Of a stretch of 64,000 nucleotides of DNA, positions 28,033 to 37,581 are shown piece by piece (position 1 is the stretch's first letter; the number at the start of each line of letters is the position of its first letter). Source of the stretch: Bacteroidales bacterium UBA6431 (GTDB taxonomy: Bacteria > Bacteroidota > Bacteroidia > Bacteroidales > UBA932); assembly GCA_002439095.1 (NCBI GenBank), contig DJOT01000051.1, positions 25,472 to 89,471 of the forward strand, given 5' to 3'. The position numbers and the translations under genes are program-made. The notes beneath the pieces were generated by a model, which saw only the letters and a list, made by a program, of their open reading frames with translations, searched no databases and was not told the DNA's origin.

Positions 28033-29914
28033 CTACACAGAGGACAACATACGCACCATAGAAGGAGTGGAGCACATCAGGCTCCGCCCCGGAATGTACA
28101 TCGGACGGCTCGGGGACGGGCGCAGTCCCGATGACGGCATCTATGTGCTGCTCAAAGAGATCATCGACAACTCCATAGACGAGTTCTCGGCAGGCTTCGG
28201 AAAGGAGATCCGCATCACCATCGAAGACGGCACCATCAGCGTGCGCGACTTCGGCCGCGGCATCCCGCTCGGCAAGGTGGTGGACGCGGTCAGCATCCTC
28301 AACACAGGCGGCAAGTTCGACGACAAGGCTTTCAAAAAGTCCGTCGGCCTCAACGGCGTAGGCACAAAGGCAGTCAACGCACTTTCATCCGACTTCTATG
28401 TCTGCTCGCACCGCGACGGGGAGTGCGCCCACGCCAGCTTCTCCCGCGGCAAGCTTCTCGACAACGCCACGGAGCCGACCCGAGAGAAGAACGGCACCCT
28501 GATCCGCTTCACCCCGGACAACCTCATGTTCGGCGACTACGCCTTCAACGAAGACTACGTCGTGACAATGGTCAAGAACTACTCCTACCTCAACAAGGGC
28601 CTGACCCTCACGCTGAACGGAGTGCCTTACAAGTCCGAGAACGGCCTCCTGGACCTGGTCAACGAGAACCTGAGCGAGGAGCCGCTCTACCCGCCGATCC
28701 ACCTCTCGGGCGACGACATCGAAATAGTGATGAGCCACTGCAACGCCTACGGCGAGAACATCTCATCCTTCGTCAACGGCCAGAACACCCGTGACGGCGG
28801 CACGCACCTGGCCGCTTTCCGCGAAGCCATAGCCAAGACCCTCAAGGAGTTCTTCAAGAAGAACTACGATGCCGCCGACTGCCGCCAGGGAGTCGTCGGA
28901 GCCATCAGCATACGCATCCAGGAACCCAATTTCGAAGGCCAGACCAAGACGAAACTCGGCTCCAACTACATGTGGGAGAAGACCATAAGCGAAGGCGGCA
29001 CGCTCAAGACCGACATCGGCCCGACGATCCGCTCATACGTCAACGACTTCGTATCCAAGAACCTTGACAACTACCTCCGCATCCACAAGGAGATAGCCCC
29101 CGTCATCGAAGAGAAGATCAAATCCTCGCAGAAAGAGAGGGAGGAGATCTCCGGCATACAGAAAAAGACCCGCGAGCGCAACAAGCGCACCAATGTCTAC
29201 AACCGCAAACTGCGCGACTGCCGCTTCCACTACAACGACAAGCGCAACGACAAGAACCAGGACAACGTCGAGAACTCCTCGATCTTCATCACAGAGGGAG
29301 ATTCCGCGAGCGGGACCATCACCAAGGCACGCAACGCCAACTGCCAGGCAGTCTTCTCCCTGCGCGGCAAACCTATCAACTGCTACAAGGAGAGCCGGCG
29401 CAAGGTGGCCGAGAACGAGGAGCTCAACCTGCTCATCTCCGCCCTCGGAGTGGAGGATGATCTGGACAACCTGCGCTACAACAACATCATAGTGGCAACC
29501 GATGCCGATGATGACGGCATGCATATCCGCATGCTGCTCCTGACATTCTTCATGAAATATTACCCCGACCTCATCCGCCGCGGACACGTGTACATACTGC
29601 AGACTCCCCTGTTCAGGGTACGCAACAAGAAGTCGAACCGCTACTGCTACAACCAGGAGGAGCGCGACAAGGCGGCCGCGGAACTCAAGACCGGGGTCGA
29701 GATCACCCGATTCAAAGGTCTCGGAGAGATTTCCTATGACGAGTTCGTCCATTTCATCGGCGACGAGATGCGCAAGGATCCCGTAAGCCTCGCGGAAGAG
29801 GAGTCGATAGCGGAGATAATGAACTTCTACATGGGCGACAACACCATCGACAGACAGAAGTTCATAATGAGGAATCTTCGCAGCGAAGAGGAGCTCGAAG
29901 ACATAAATATCTGA
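28019..29914 (+). CDS. parE: DNA topoisomerase IV subunit B
   Basis: 631 residues, usual for Bacteroidetes ParE. The GHKL ATPase has LLKEIIDNSIDEF, GRGIPLG and GLNGVGTKAVNALS. The transducer domain follows, then a TOPRIM domain with EGDSASG, FSLRGKPINCYK and DADDDGMH. It lacks the large insert seen in many GyrB proteins and so fits ParE better. With ParC (not in this window) it decatenates chromosomes. It starts inside the end of the DUF1573 gene and is followed after 5 nt by an acyltransferase gene. Confidence 0.93.
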   Translation: MAQNNYTEDNIRTIEGVEHIRLRPGMYIGRLGDGRSPDDGIYVLLKEIIDNSIDEFSAGFGKEIRITIEDGTISVRDFGRGIPLGKVVDAVSILNTGGKFDDKAFKKSVGLNGVGTKAVNALSSDFYVCSHRDGECAHASFSRGKLLDNATEPTREKNGTLIRFTPDNLMFGDYAFNEDYVVTMVKNYSYLNKGLTLTLNGVPYKSENGLLDLVNENLSEEPLYPPIHLSGDDIEIVMSHCNAYGENISSFVNGQNTRDGGTHLAAFREAIAKTLKEFFKKNYDAADCRQGVVGAISIRIQEPNFEGQTKTKLGSNYMWEKTISEGGTLKTDIGPTIRSYVNDFVSKNLDNYLRIHKEIAPVIEEKIKSSQKEREEISGIQKKTRERNKRTNVYNRKLRDCRFHYNDKRNDKNQDNVENSSIFITEGDSASGTITKARNANCQAVFSLRGKPINCYKESRRKVAENEELNLLISALGVEDDLDNLRYNNIIVATDADDDGMHIRMLLLTFFMKYYPDLIRRGHVYILQTPLFRVRNKKSNRYCYNQEERDKAAAELKTGVEITRFKGLGEISYDEFVHFIGDEMRKDPVSLAEEESIAEIMNFYMGDNTIDRQKFIMRNLRSEEELEDINI

Positions 29915-29919
29915 CAGTC

Positions 29920-30468
29920 ATGAACTTCTATGGTTTTATAATGAAACTCTTCGGCTGGAGGGCCGACAGCGGAGCCGCTCCGGAGGAAAAATGCGTCATA
30001 CTCGGAGTGCCGCACACCAGCATATTGGACTTCCTCGTGGCGTACTTCTACTACAAGAGCCTCGGGCACACGGCACACGTGATGATAAAGAAAGAATTCT
30101 TCTTCTGGCCGCTCGGCCCGATTCTGCGTCATCTGGGCTGCATACCCGTAGACCGCAGCAACGGCGCATCCGTAGTTCGCAGTGTCATCTCCCATATCGA
30201 GGCCACCCCCGGAGAGTTCCATCTCTGCATAGCCCCGGAGGGCACGCGCAAGCCGGTGCACAAATGGAAGATGGGATATCACACCATCGCAAGGGCGCTC
30301 GACTGCCCTGTCTATCTCGGGTATTTCGACTGGGGGCGCAAGCGGGTCAGCATCGGGGAGAGATTCATCTGCACAGAAGACGCAAGGGCGGACACCGAAC
30401 TGATACAGAAGAAGTACGAACAGCTGCACCTGACAGCCCGCCACCCCGGGAACTATTGCACGCATTGA
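29920..30468 (+). CDS. PlsC-like acyltransferase
   Basis: 182 residues. The glycerolphosphate acyltransferase blocks are PHTSILD (block I, HX4D form), KKEFFFWPLGP, GCIPVDRS (block II) and APEGTR (block III). Such enzymes transfer acyl chains to lysophosphatidate or related lipids at the inner membrane face. It is short, with no obvious transmembrane helix. The gene follows parE by 5 nt and is probably translated from the same mRNA. The acceptor is unknown. Confidence 0.8.
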   Translation: MNFYGFIMKLFGWRADSGAAPEEKCVILGVPHTSILDFLVAYFYYKSLGHTAHVMIKKEFFFWPLGPILRHLGCIPVDRSNGASVVRSVISHIEATPGEFHLCIAPEGTRKPVHKWKMGYHTIARALDCPVYLGYFDWGRKRVSIGERFICTEDARADTELIQKKYEQLHLTARHPGNYCTH

Positions 30469-30478
30469 AAAAAATGCC

Positions 30479-30486
30479 TATATTTG
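30479..30486 (+). promoter_or_regulatory. -7 box (TATATTTG) of the rpsF operon
   Basis: Exact TAnnTTTG, 43 nt before rpsF; a TATTG about 20 bp upstream may be the -33 element. Confidence 0.65.
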
Positions 30487-30529
30487 CAGCCCCTTTCGGG
30501 GAATTATTACTTAATTAACAGTCAATAAA

Positions 30530-30940
30530 ATGATTAAACAGTACGAAACCGTTTTCATTGCAACTCCCGTTTTGTCTGACACCCAGATGAAGGAAGCGGT
30601 TGCCAAGTACACCAAACTCATCACCGACAACGGTGGCGAGATCGTGTACCAGGAGGACTGGGGGCTCAAGCAGCTCGCCTATCCTATCCAGCACAAGACA
30701 TCAGGATTCTACTACCTGATCGAGTTCAAGGCCGATCCAGAGTTCATCGCGACTCTCGAGACCCAGTACCACCGTGACGAGCGCATCATCCGCTATCTCA
30801 CCGTAGCCCTCGACAAGCACGCAGTGGCTTATGCCGAGCATCGCCGCCAGACCCGCGCTGCCAAGGCCGCAGCCCCTAAGGCAGAGCCGGCTCCTGCAGA
30901 AGTCGAGGAAGAGACAACAGCAGAACAGACAGAAGCATAA
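30530..30940 (+). CDS. rpsF: 30S ribosomal protein S6
   Basis: 136 residues. Conserved S6 features are YETVFIATP at the start, YQEDWGLKQLAYPI and a GFYYLIEF strand. A C-terminal Ala/Pro/Glu-rich tail (from about residue 108) is typical of Bacteroidetes S6. It binds S18 and 16S rRNA in the platform of the small subunit. First of three genes with rpsR and rplI. Confidence 0.97.
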   Translation: MIKQYETVFIATPVLSDTQMKEAVAKYTKLITDNGGEIVYQEDWGLKQLAYPIQHKTSGFYYLIEFKADPEFIATLETQYHRDERIIRYLTVALDKHAVAYAEHRRQTRAAKAAAPKAEPAPAEVEEETTAEQTEA

Positions 30941-30955
30941 TAAGGAGGAATCATT

Positions 30956-31228
30956 ATGGCAAACATCGTAAACAACGAAATCCGTTATCTGAACCCTCCT
31001 ACCGTAGAGGTTCGCAAGAAGAAATACTGCCGTTTCAAGAAAGCGGGCATCAAGTATGTTGACTACAAGGATCCTGAGTTCCTCAAGAAGTTCCTCAACG
31101 AACAGGGCAAGATCCTCCCTCGCCGCATCACCGGTACTTCACTGAAGTTCCAGCGCAAGGTGGCCCAGGCCGTGAAGCGTGCGCGCTCACTTGCTCTTCT
31201 TCCGTATGTAACAGACCTCCTTAAATAA
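30956..31228 (+). CDS. rpsR: 30S ribosomal protein S18
   Basis: 90 residues with the S18 core KKYCRFKKAGIKYVDYKD, LPRRITGTS and a basic helix QRKVAQAVKRARSLALLPY. Preceded by an unusually strong Shine-Dalgarno (AAGGAGGAA, 30942-30950), which is rare in this phylum. Partner of S6. Confidence 0.97.
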   Translation: MANIVNNEIRYLNPPTVEVRKKKYCRFKKAGIKYVDYKDPEFLKKFLNEQGKILPRRITGTSLKFQRKVAQAVKRARSLALLPYVTDLLK

Positions 31229-31238
31229 TTGAAGCGTT

Positions 31239-31682
31239 ATGAAAATCATTCTCAAGAAAGAAGTTGCCAATCTCGGCGAGGCCGGAGATGTGGTTGAAGT
31301 GAAGGCCGGATACGCTCTCAATTATCTTGTTCCACAGGGATTCGCTTCCGTAGGAACTCCGTCTGCCCTCAAGCAGCACGCAGAGACTCTCCGTCAGAGA
31401 GCCCACAAGGAGGCCAAACTCGTAGCCGACGCACAGGCCACAGCAGCCAAGATCGAAGCTGTAGACATAACAATCTCCGCCAAGGTAGGAGAGAATGGCA
31501 AGCTCTATGGAGCTGTCACCGCAGCACAGGTAGCTGAGGCTCTTGCAGCAGCGGGTGTCGAGGTCGAGAAGAAAAACATCACCCTCTCCGATATCAAGGA
31601 GCTTGGCGAGTTCGAAGGCAAGGTAAAGTGCTACAAGGGCGTTTTCGCCAACATCAAAGTAAAGGTAGTGGCTGCCGAGTAA
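31239..31682 (+). CDS. rplI: 50S ribosomal protein L9
   Basis: 147 residues. The N-terminal L9 domain has VANLGEAGDVVEVKAGYALNYLVP; a long connecting helix and a C-terminal domain follow. It ends the rpsF-rpsR-rplI operon, 10 nt after rpsR and just before a strong terminator. Confidence 0.97.
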   Translation: MKIILKKEVANLGEAGDVVEVKAGYALNYLVPQGFASVGTPSALKQHAETLRQRAHKEAKLVADAQATAAKIEAVDITISAKVGENGKLYGAVTAAQVAEALAAAGVEVEKKNITLSDIKELGEFEGKVKCYKGVFANIKVKVVAAE

Positions 31683-31705
31683 TCGGACGGTCTCCAAATA
31701 GATTT

Positions 31706-31745
31706 CAAAAATCCGGTCCCCAGAGTGGAGACCGGATTTTTGTTT
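31706..31745 (+). terminator. Rho-independent terminator of the rpsF operon
   Basis: Stem ATCCGGTC/GACCGGAT extended by A and T tracts on both sides, ending in TTTTTGTTTT. Confidence 0.9.
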
Positions 31746-31760
31746 TATTTGAATGATCAC

Positions 31761-31768
31761 TAAATTTG
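31761..31768 (+). promoter_or_regulatory. -7 box (TAAATTTG) abutting a start codon
   Basis: Exact TAnnTTTG; the ATG at 31773 begins 4 nt later, about where transcription should start. Confidence 0.5.
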
Positions 31769-31772
31769 TAGA

Positions 31773-32180
31773 ATGAAACTTTCAGGCAGACAGATCCGGA
31801 TACTCATATCGGCAGCATTCTATTTGATGATGCTAATCTGCTTCATCGTACATCCGCCGGAAGCCGCAAGCATAATCCCCGCTGTCATTTTTCCGGCAGT
31901 TCTACAGTTGCTGCTGTCCATCCGTTCCAGACAATGGAACAGTCTGGCTTTCGCCCTCACCCTCATCCCTCCTGGCGCCATGGCCGCAGGAATCGCAGCT
32001 TGCCCGGTGCCGCTGCGGGCTTCAGCACTGATTCCCGGTCTTGCCGCAGCCCTGCTAGTGAGAGCCATAAACAGCCTCAAAAGATGGCCGGACTCCCGAC
32101 CTGCGACGCTCCACTGGGTCGGCGCTGCCATCGGAATGATGACTTTCGCAGCTACAGCGGCCGTCCTTCTCCAAGCCTAG
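31773..32180 (+). CDS. Small membrane protein of unknown function
   Basis: 135 residues with about four predicted membrane segments (about 8-27, 33-48, 57-75, 112-133), and short charged loops such as SRQWN and KRWPDSR. I recognise no family. It stands alone between the rpsF terminator and the transporter gene, with a promoter box right at its start codon. The hydrophobic pattern and isolated promoter argue that it is real; function unknown. Confidence 0.65.
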   Translation: MKLSGRQIRILISAAFYLMMLICFIVHPPEAASIIPAVIFPAVLQLLLSIRSRQWNSLAFALTLIPPGAMAAGIAACPVPLRASALIPGLAAALLVRAINSLKRWPDSRPATLHWVGAAIGMMTFAATAAVLLQA

Positions 32181-32354
32181 CCCAGCATTGTTATTTTCGA
32201 TATAAAATAAACCGCCCCCGAGGAAAATTCAAAACAGTTTCTTATATTGTAGTCTGATTCTGGCAGCCCGGACGGCACGATGCTTCCGAAGAAGCCAAGA
32301 AGTGTTGTAGAAAATCAACAAATAACTGATAAACAACAATAAACGACATTTGCA

Positions 32355-33920
32355 ATGTTTAAAGGACACCCTAAAGGACTTATAGCGGCCGCTCTCAGCA
32401 ACATGGGAGAAAGATTCGGCTACTATATCATGAATGCCGTTCTGCTTCTCTTCCTCTGCTCGAAGTTCGGGCTCAGCGATGCGACAGCCGGTGCCATCTA
32501 TTCAGTATTCTATTGCGGCATCTACGTGCTCTCACTCGTGGGAGGCCTAATCGCCGACAGGACACAGAACTACAAACGCACGATCATGAGCGGTCTCGTC
32601 GTGATGGCCCTCGGATATGTGGCGCTCTCCTTCCCTATTCTCGCGACCAAAGAAAACCACACGGGCCTGCTCGTCTTCACCTGCTTCGCCCTCCTGATGA
32701 TCGCCTTCGGCAACGGCCTCTTCAAGGGCAACCTCCAGGCCATCGTAGGACAGATGTACGACAACCTCGAAAACGAAGCCGCCAAGAAAGGACCGCAGGA
32801 ACTTGCCATCGCCAAGAGCAAACGCGACTCCGGCTTCCAGATTTTCTATGTGTTCATCAACATCGGCGGTCTCCTGGCCCCGTTTGTGGCGCCTCTTCTT
32901 AGAAGCTGGTGGCTCAAGGTGCACAACATGCTCTACAATGCACAGCTCCCGGCCCTCTGCCACAAATATCTCAATGACGGCACCGTGGATCCCAATCTCG
33001 CCGGGCTCATAGCCAAAGCCAACACCGGAGCCGCTGTGGACATGGCCGACCCGTCAGCAGTCAGCGCATTCTGCACCAGCTACCTTGACGTGTTCAACAC
33101 CGGCATCCACTACTCATTCATAGCCTCTGTGGCGGCAATGATGATTTCACTCGTGATTTTCAGCCTCTGCCGCAAGAAATTCCCTAATCCTGCCAAGAAA
33201 GAAGCCGCCGCAGTGCAGGGATACACGGCTGAAGAAAAAGCATCTATGGCCAAGGAGATCAAGCAGAGGATGGCCGCCCTCTTCGCCGTTCTCGGCGTGG
33301 CTGTGTTCTTCTGGCTCTCGTTCCACCAGAACGGCCAGTCCCTATCCGTATTCGCACGTGACTTCATCCGCACCGAATCCATAGCCCCGGAGATCTGGCA
33401 GGCTGTCAATCCGTTCTTCGTGATTGTACTGACCCCGATCATCATGGCCATCTTCTCTGCCCTGGCAGGCAAGGGCAAGGTCATCTCCACACCTCGCAAG
33501 ATCGCCATCGGCATGGGCATCGCAGGCTGCGCCTACCTGTTCCTGACCATATTCTCAGCCTCCATGGGCTATCCTTCAGGGACCGAGTTCAGGGCACTTG
33601 ACGATTCGACACGTTCCTCCATGCTTGCAGGGCCTTGGGTGCTGATTGTCACCTACTTCTTCCTCACCGTGGCAGAACTCTTCATTTCGCCGCTCGGACT
33701 CTCTTTCGTTTCCAAGGTAGCTCCGAAGAACCTTCAGGGACTGTGCCAGGGACTTTGGCTCGGAGCCACAGCCCTCGGCAACCTGATGATCTGGATAGGG
33801 CCTGTCATGTACAACGCATGGCCGATCCAGTACTGCTGGCTCGTGTTCCTTGTCATCTGCGTCATCTCAATGGGAGTGATGCTCGGCATGGTGAAGTGGC
33901 TCGAAAAAGTTACAGGCTAG
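32355..33920 (+). CDS. POT-family proton-coupled oligopeptide transporter
   Basis: 521 residues, about 12-14 transmembrane helices. POT signatures are GERFGYYIM at residues 18-26 (the ExxERFxYY proton-coupling motif), the loop DRTQNYKRT, GNGLFKGNLQAIVG, and the PTR2 motif FYVFINIGGLLAP. It imports di- and tripeptides with protons. It heads a run of closely spaced genes; the next starts 1 nt after its stop. The 174 nt before it show no clear TAnnTTTG box or hairpin. Confidence 0.93.
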   Translation: MFKGHPKGLIAAALSNMGERFGYYIMNAVLLLFLCSKFGLSDATAGAIYSVFYCGIYVLSLVGGLIADRTQNYKRTIMSGLVVMALGYVALSFPILATKENHTGLLVFTCFALLMIAFGNGLFKGNLQAIVGQMYDNLENEAAKKGPQELAIAKSKRDSGFQIFYVFINIGGLLAPFVAPLLRSWWLKVHNMLYNAQLPALCHKYLNDGTVDPNLAGLIAKANTGAAVDMADPSAVSAFCTSYLDVFNTGIHYSFIASVAAMMISLVIFSLCRKKFPNPAKKEAAAVQGYTAEEKASMAKEIKQRMAALFAVLGVAVFFWLSFHQNGQSLSVFARDFIRTESIAPEIWQAVNPFFVIVLTPIIMAIFSALAGKGKVISTPRKIAIGMGIAGCAYLFLTIFSASMGYPSGTEFRALDDSTRSSMLAGPWVLIVTYFFLTVAELFISPLGLSFVSKVAPKNLQGLCQGLWLGATALGNLMIWIGPVMYNAWPIQYCWLVFLVICVISMGVMLGMVKWLEKVTG

Positions 33921-33921
33921 C

Positions 33922-34833
33922 ATGGCAAGTTCCGGGAAAGCAGGCTGCGCCATACTCCGCTGTCTGACAAGACCATTGGCAATCCTCCCGCTCAGCTTCC
34001 ACAGAAAATGTGGAAAGGTGATCGGGAAGATTGCTTGCAATATGATCCGCTACCGCAGGGATGTGGTGATGATCAATCTCTCAAGAAGTTTCCCGGATAA
34101 AAAATATGACGAGCTGCAGGAGATCTGCCGGCGCACATACGCGCATTTCGGAAAACTCTTCGGAGAAGCAGTATGGTTCGGTGCCACCACTCCGGCAAAG
34201 CTTCGCAAGTCAGGAGTAGCGCACATAACGAACCCCGAAGTCCTCAACGGATATTACGACGAGGGCCGCAGCGTCTTCGCCATGGGATCCCACAGCGGCA
34301 ACTGGGAACTCTTCGGCGGTTACCGCTTCTACACGGATGAGCCGTTCAAATACCCGGAGAGAAACATGTGCGTAATCTACAAGAAGCTCTCAAGCCCTGT
34401 CTGGGAACTCTTCATGAAGAAGAACCGTCAGGCGGCGGTGGAGGACAAGGAACACTACGACGGCATGGTCGAGTCCTACAGCCTCATGCGTTATGTGATA
34501 AGGCATAAGAGTGAAAGGATGTTCTACAACATAGTCGCCGACCAGTATCCGTATTCAGACTCATCCAAGGTCAAGGTCGCAGACTTCATGCATCAGGAGA
34601 CATGGTCCATGGACGGTGCTCCCGCCCTCGCGCACAAGCTCGGGATGGCGGTGGTGTACTTGAGGATGCGCGAACTCGAAGACGGGAACTACGAGATGAC
34701 GTTCGTCCCTATCTGCGATGACGGGCGTCAGATGGAGGAAAAAGAGATTCTGGACAGATACTACGCACTGCTTCAGGAAGATCTCCAGAAGCAGCCATGG
34801 AATTATCTCTGGACACACAAAAGATGGAAATAA
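33922..34833 (+). CDS. LpxL/HtrB-type lipid A acyltransferase
   Basis: 303 residues. The lysophospholipid acyltransferase superfamily motif HSGNWELFGG (HX4E) is present, as are NLSRSFP near the N-terminus and the C-terminal PWNYLWTHKRWK that is characteristic of LpxL-like enzymes. These add a secondary acyl chain to lipid A at the inner membrane. It begins 1 nt after the transporter stop. Which chain it adds cannot be told. Confidence 0.87.
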   Translation: MASSGKAGCAILRCLTRPLAILPLSFHRKCGKVIGKIACNMIRYRRDVVMINLSRSFPDKKYDELQEICRRTYAHFGKLFGEAVWFGATTPAKLRKSGVAHITNPEVLNGYYDEGRSVFAMGSHSGNWELFGGYRFYTDEPFKYPERNMCVIYKKLSSPVWELFMKKNRQAAVEDKEHYDGMVESYSLMRYVIRHKSERMFYNIVADQYPYSDSSKVKVADFMHQETWSMDGAPALAHKLGMAVVYLRMRELEDGNYEMTFVPICDDGRQMEEKEILDRYYALLQEDLQKQPWNYLWTHKRWK

Positions 34834-34857
34834 CAACCCTCAAAACCAAATAGAATT

Positions 34858-36312
34858 ATGACTATCAAGGATTTGAAACCAGCGGCAGTATGGGAAGCCT
34901 TCTATGGCCTCACCCGCTGCCCCCGCCCTTCAAAACACGAGGAAGTCGTGCGGGAGCACATCCTCAACTGGGCCAAGGAACATAAGATCGAGGCATTCGC
35001 CGATGAGACAGGCAACGTGATTCTCCGCGTTCCCGCCACACCGGGCTACGAGAACCGCAAGGGAGTCATCCTCCAGGGACACATGGACATGGTACCGCAG
35101 AAAACGGCTGACACAGTCCACGATTTCCTCAAAGACCCGATCGAGACCGTGGTCGACGGGGACTGGCTCAAGGCCAAGGGCACCACGCTCGGAGCAGACA
35201 ACGGCATCGGAGTGGCTATGGGAATGGCCGTGGCTGAAGACAAGAGCCTCAAGCACGGACCGGTAGAAGTGCTCATCACATACGATGAGGAGACTGGAAT
35301 GACCGGAGCCGATGCCCTCAAGAGCGGAGTTCTGAAGGGGGACATCCTCCTCAACCTTGACTCCGAAGACGAGAACGAGCTCTGCATAGGCTGCGCCGGC
35401 GGGCTTGATGCCATCGCGGACTTCAAGTACAAGTCCCTCAAGACCCCTGCCGGATACGCCGGATACAAGCTCAATGTCAAGGGACTTTCAGGAGGGCACT
35501 CCGGGATGGACATCTCCCTATACAGGGCCAACGCCAACAAGGTGCTCGCCAATGCACTCATCCCGGTAATGGAGAAATACGGTGTCAAACTCACCAATAT
35601 CAGCGGAGGAAGCCTGCGCAACGCCATCCCGTTCGAGGGCGAGGCTGAAATCGCAGTCCCTGCCGAAAAGGGAGCCGCTGTTGTAAGGGCCATCCGCAAG
35701 AATTTCGCGGAAGTGACTGCCCGATACAAGGAGAGCGACCCTTCAATGTGCTGCACAGTGGAGAAGAGCAAGGCTGCAGGCAACTACATTGAAGACGCCG
35801 TAGCGCTCAACGCTCTCAAGGCCATATCCGCCTGCCCTTCCAATGTGATAAGGATGAGCCAGAGCATGCCTGGCCTCACCGAGACATCCATCAACCTTGC
35901 CGTGGTAAGGTGCGGACGCGGCCATCTTACTGTCGCTTCCCTGCTGAGAAGCGCCATCGATGAGTCAAAGGCGGAGCTGGCCGCAAGGGTGCGCTACATC
36001 TTCGAATTCGCCGGAGCCAAGGTCAAGTTCGTCGGCGGATACAGCGGCTGGACCCCTAAGCCTGACACCCCGATGATAGCGATGCTCAACGACATCCACA
36101 CAAAGATGTTCGGCAAGCCGATGAATGTGCTCGCCACCCATGGAGGACTTGAGTGCGCCCTGCTCGGGGCCAAATATCCGCATTGGGAAATGGTGTCCAT
36201 AGGGCCTACCATCATGTACCCTCATTCTCCGGACGAGAAGGTCAACATCCCTTCTGTCCAGAAGACATGGGAATTCCTCAAGGCCGTGCTCGAAGCCATC
36301 CCTGAAAAGTAA
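34858..36312 (+). CDS. pepD: Aminoacyl-histidine dipeptidase (M20 family)
   Basis: 484 residues, the normal PepD length. Dinuclear zinc-site residues lie in GHMDMVPQ, GADNGIG, DEETGMTGA and LNLDSED, with the last ligand in THGGLECAL near the C-terminus. A lid domain sits in the middle. The enzyme hydrolyses dipeptides in the cytoplasm, a sensible partner for the peptide transporter two genes upstream. The next gene starts 2 nt after its stop. Confidence 0.93.
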   Translation: MTIKDLKPAAVWEAFYGLTRCPRPSKHEEVVREHILNWAKEHKIEAFADETGNVILRVPATPGYENRKGVILQGHMDMVPQKTADTVHDFLKDPIETVVDGDWLKAKGTTLGADNGIGVAMGMAVAEDKSLKHGPVEVLITYDEETGMTGADALKSGVLKGDILLNLDSEDENELCIGCAGGLDAIADFKYKSLKTPAGYAGYKLNVKGLSGGHSGMDISLYRANANKVLANALIPVMEKYGVKLTNISGGSLRNAIPFEGEAEIAVPAEKGAAVVRAIRKNFAEVTARYKESDPSMCCTVEKSKAAGNYIEDAVALNALKAISACPSNVIRMSQSMPGLTETSINLAVVRCGRGHLTVASLLRSAIDESKAELAARVRYIFEFAGAKVKFVGGYSGWTPKPDTPMIAMLNDIHTKMFGKPMNVLATHGGLECALLGAKYPHWEMVSIGPTIMYPHSPDEKVNIPSVQKTWEFLKAVLEAIPEK

Positions 36313-36314
36313 GG

Positions 36315-37004
36315 ATGACTCCTGAACTCAAAGAACAACTCATAGACTGGGCCGAAAAATACAACGACCCAGTCTATTTTAACGAGGACCCCATCGCCTT
36401 TCCGCGCAAATTCGCCCGTAACGGCGCGAGTCTCAAAGACATAGAGATCGCCTCCGTCTTCGCCGCCCATTTCGCCTGGGGCAGAAGGTCTATGATAGTG
36501 AGGGACTGCTGCCGCCTGTTTGACCAGATGGAGTGGAAACCTTTCGACTATGTGATGTCAGGCGACTGGAGGGACGATCCGGCCAGCATACACCGCACGG
36601 TCAAATGGTCGGACGTTGCCGCTATATGCCGCAGGCTCAAAGAGTTCTATTCATCTCATGACTCCCTTGAAATCTTGGATGCCAAGCAGATCCGCGAGAC
36701 CGTCTACGGACAGAAGCCGGATCCGAAAGCACCCGACAAGAAAATCAACATGATGCGGCGCTGGCTGGTACGGAACGACGGGAAAGTGGATCTCGGAGTG
36801 TGGCAGCACACTTCACCGGCGGATCTTCTGATACCGCTCGACGTACATGTCTACGACCAGGCCCTCATGCTCGGACTGACCTCACGCCGCAGCAAAGATC
36901 TCACCACGGCGGAGCAGATCACCGATGCGTTCCGCGAGATATTCCCGTCAGACCCCGCAAAAGGGGATTTTGCACTTTTCGGATACGGAGTTGACCATGC
37001 CTAA
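36315..37004 (+). CDS. TIGR02757/DUF2400 family protein
   Basis: 229 residues. Recognised by the family block KKINMMRRWLVRNDGKVDLG followed by LIPLDVHV, and FAAHFAWGRRSMI near the N-terminus. The family is conserved in Bacteroidetes and looks related to HhH-GPD base-excision glycosylases; its function is not known to me. The 3' end overlaps the zeta-type kinase gene by 8 nt. Confidence 0.88.
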   Translation: MTPELKEQLIDWAEKYNDPVYFNEDPIAFPRKFARNGASLKDIEIASVFAAHFAWGRRSMIVRDCCRLFDQMEWKPFDYVMSGDWRDDPASIHRTVKWSDVAAICRRLKEFYSSHDSLEILDAKQIRETVYGQKPDPKAPDKKINMMRRWLVRNDGKVDLGVWQHTSPADLLIPLDVHVYDQALMLGLTSRRSKDLTTAEQITDAFREIFPSDPAKGDFALFGYGVDHA

Positions 37005-37581
37005 ATTATACATACTCTCAGGATGCAACGGCTCCGGAAAGACCACAGCATCCTACACCCTGCTTCCAGATCTTCTGGACTGCCGGGAGTTCGTCAATTC
37101 AGACGAGTTCGCCAAGAGCCTGTCGCCTTTCAACCCTTCGGCGGCATCCATCACGGCCAGCCGGTATATGCTGATGAAAATCAACTACCTGCTGGGACGG
37201 TATGAAGACTTCAGCATAGAGACCACCCTCGCCACACGCTCTCTGGTCAAAATCATCGAGGAAGCCCAGTCAGTGGGCTATGAGGTGACACTGCTGTATT
37301 TCTGGCTCAACTCTCCGGAACTCGCGATAAGCCGCGTGCGGGACAGGGTCGCTGCAGGCGGACACAATATCCCTGACAATGTAGTACGTCGCCGTTATGT
37401 GATGGGACTGCAATATTTTTTCGACACCTACCGGCCCATCTGCGACAACTGGATACTTGCCGACAACTCAAAATCACCGTTCACGATTGTGGCCGAAGGG
37501 TCGAAACAGTACTCATACATAAAGGATAACGAGAAATATCATCTTATCTGGAACATAATACATCCAAATGAAGAATATTGA
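36997..37581 (+). CDS. Zeta-toxin-like P-loop kinase (COG4185 type)
   Basis: 194 residues from ATG 36997 (MPKLYILSGCNGSGKTT). A Walker A motif is at about 9-16, followed by NSDEFAKSLSPFNP, SIETTLATRS, YFWLNSPELAISRVRDRV and GGHNIPDNVVRRRY. These are marks of the zeta-toxin/COG4185 P-loop kinase group; classical zeta toxins phosphorylate UDP-N-acetyl sugars. No small antitoxin gene flanks it: both neighbours are housekeeping genes that it overlaps (8 and 14 nt). It may be a domesticated kinase rather than a toxin. Confidence 0.85.
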   Translation: MPKLYILSGCNGSGKTTASYTLLPDLLDCREFVNSDEFAKSLSPFNPSAASITASRYMLMKINYLLGRYEDFSIETTLATRSLVKIIEEAQSVGYEVTLLYFWLNSPELAISRVRDRVAAGGHNIPDNVVRRRYVMGLQYFFDTYRPICDNWILADNSKSPFTIVAEGSKQYSYIKDNEKYHLIWNIIHPNEEY

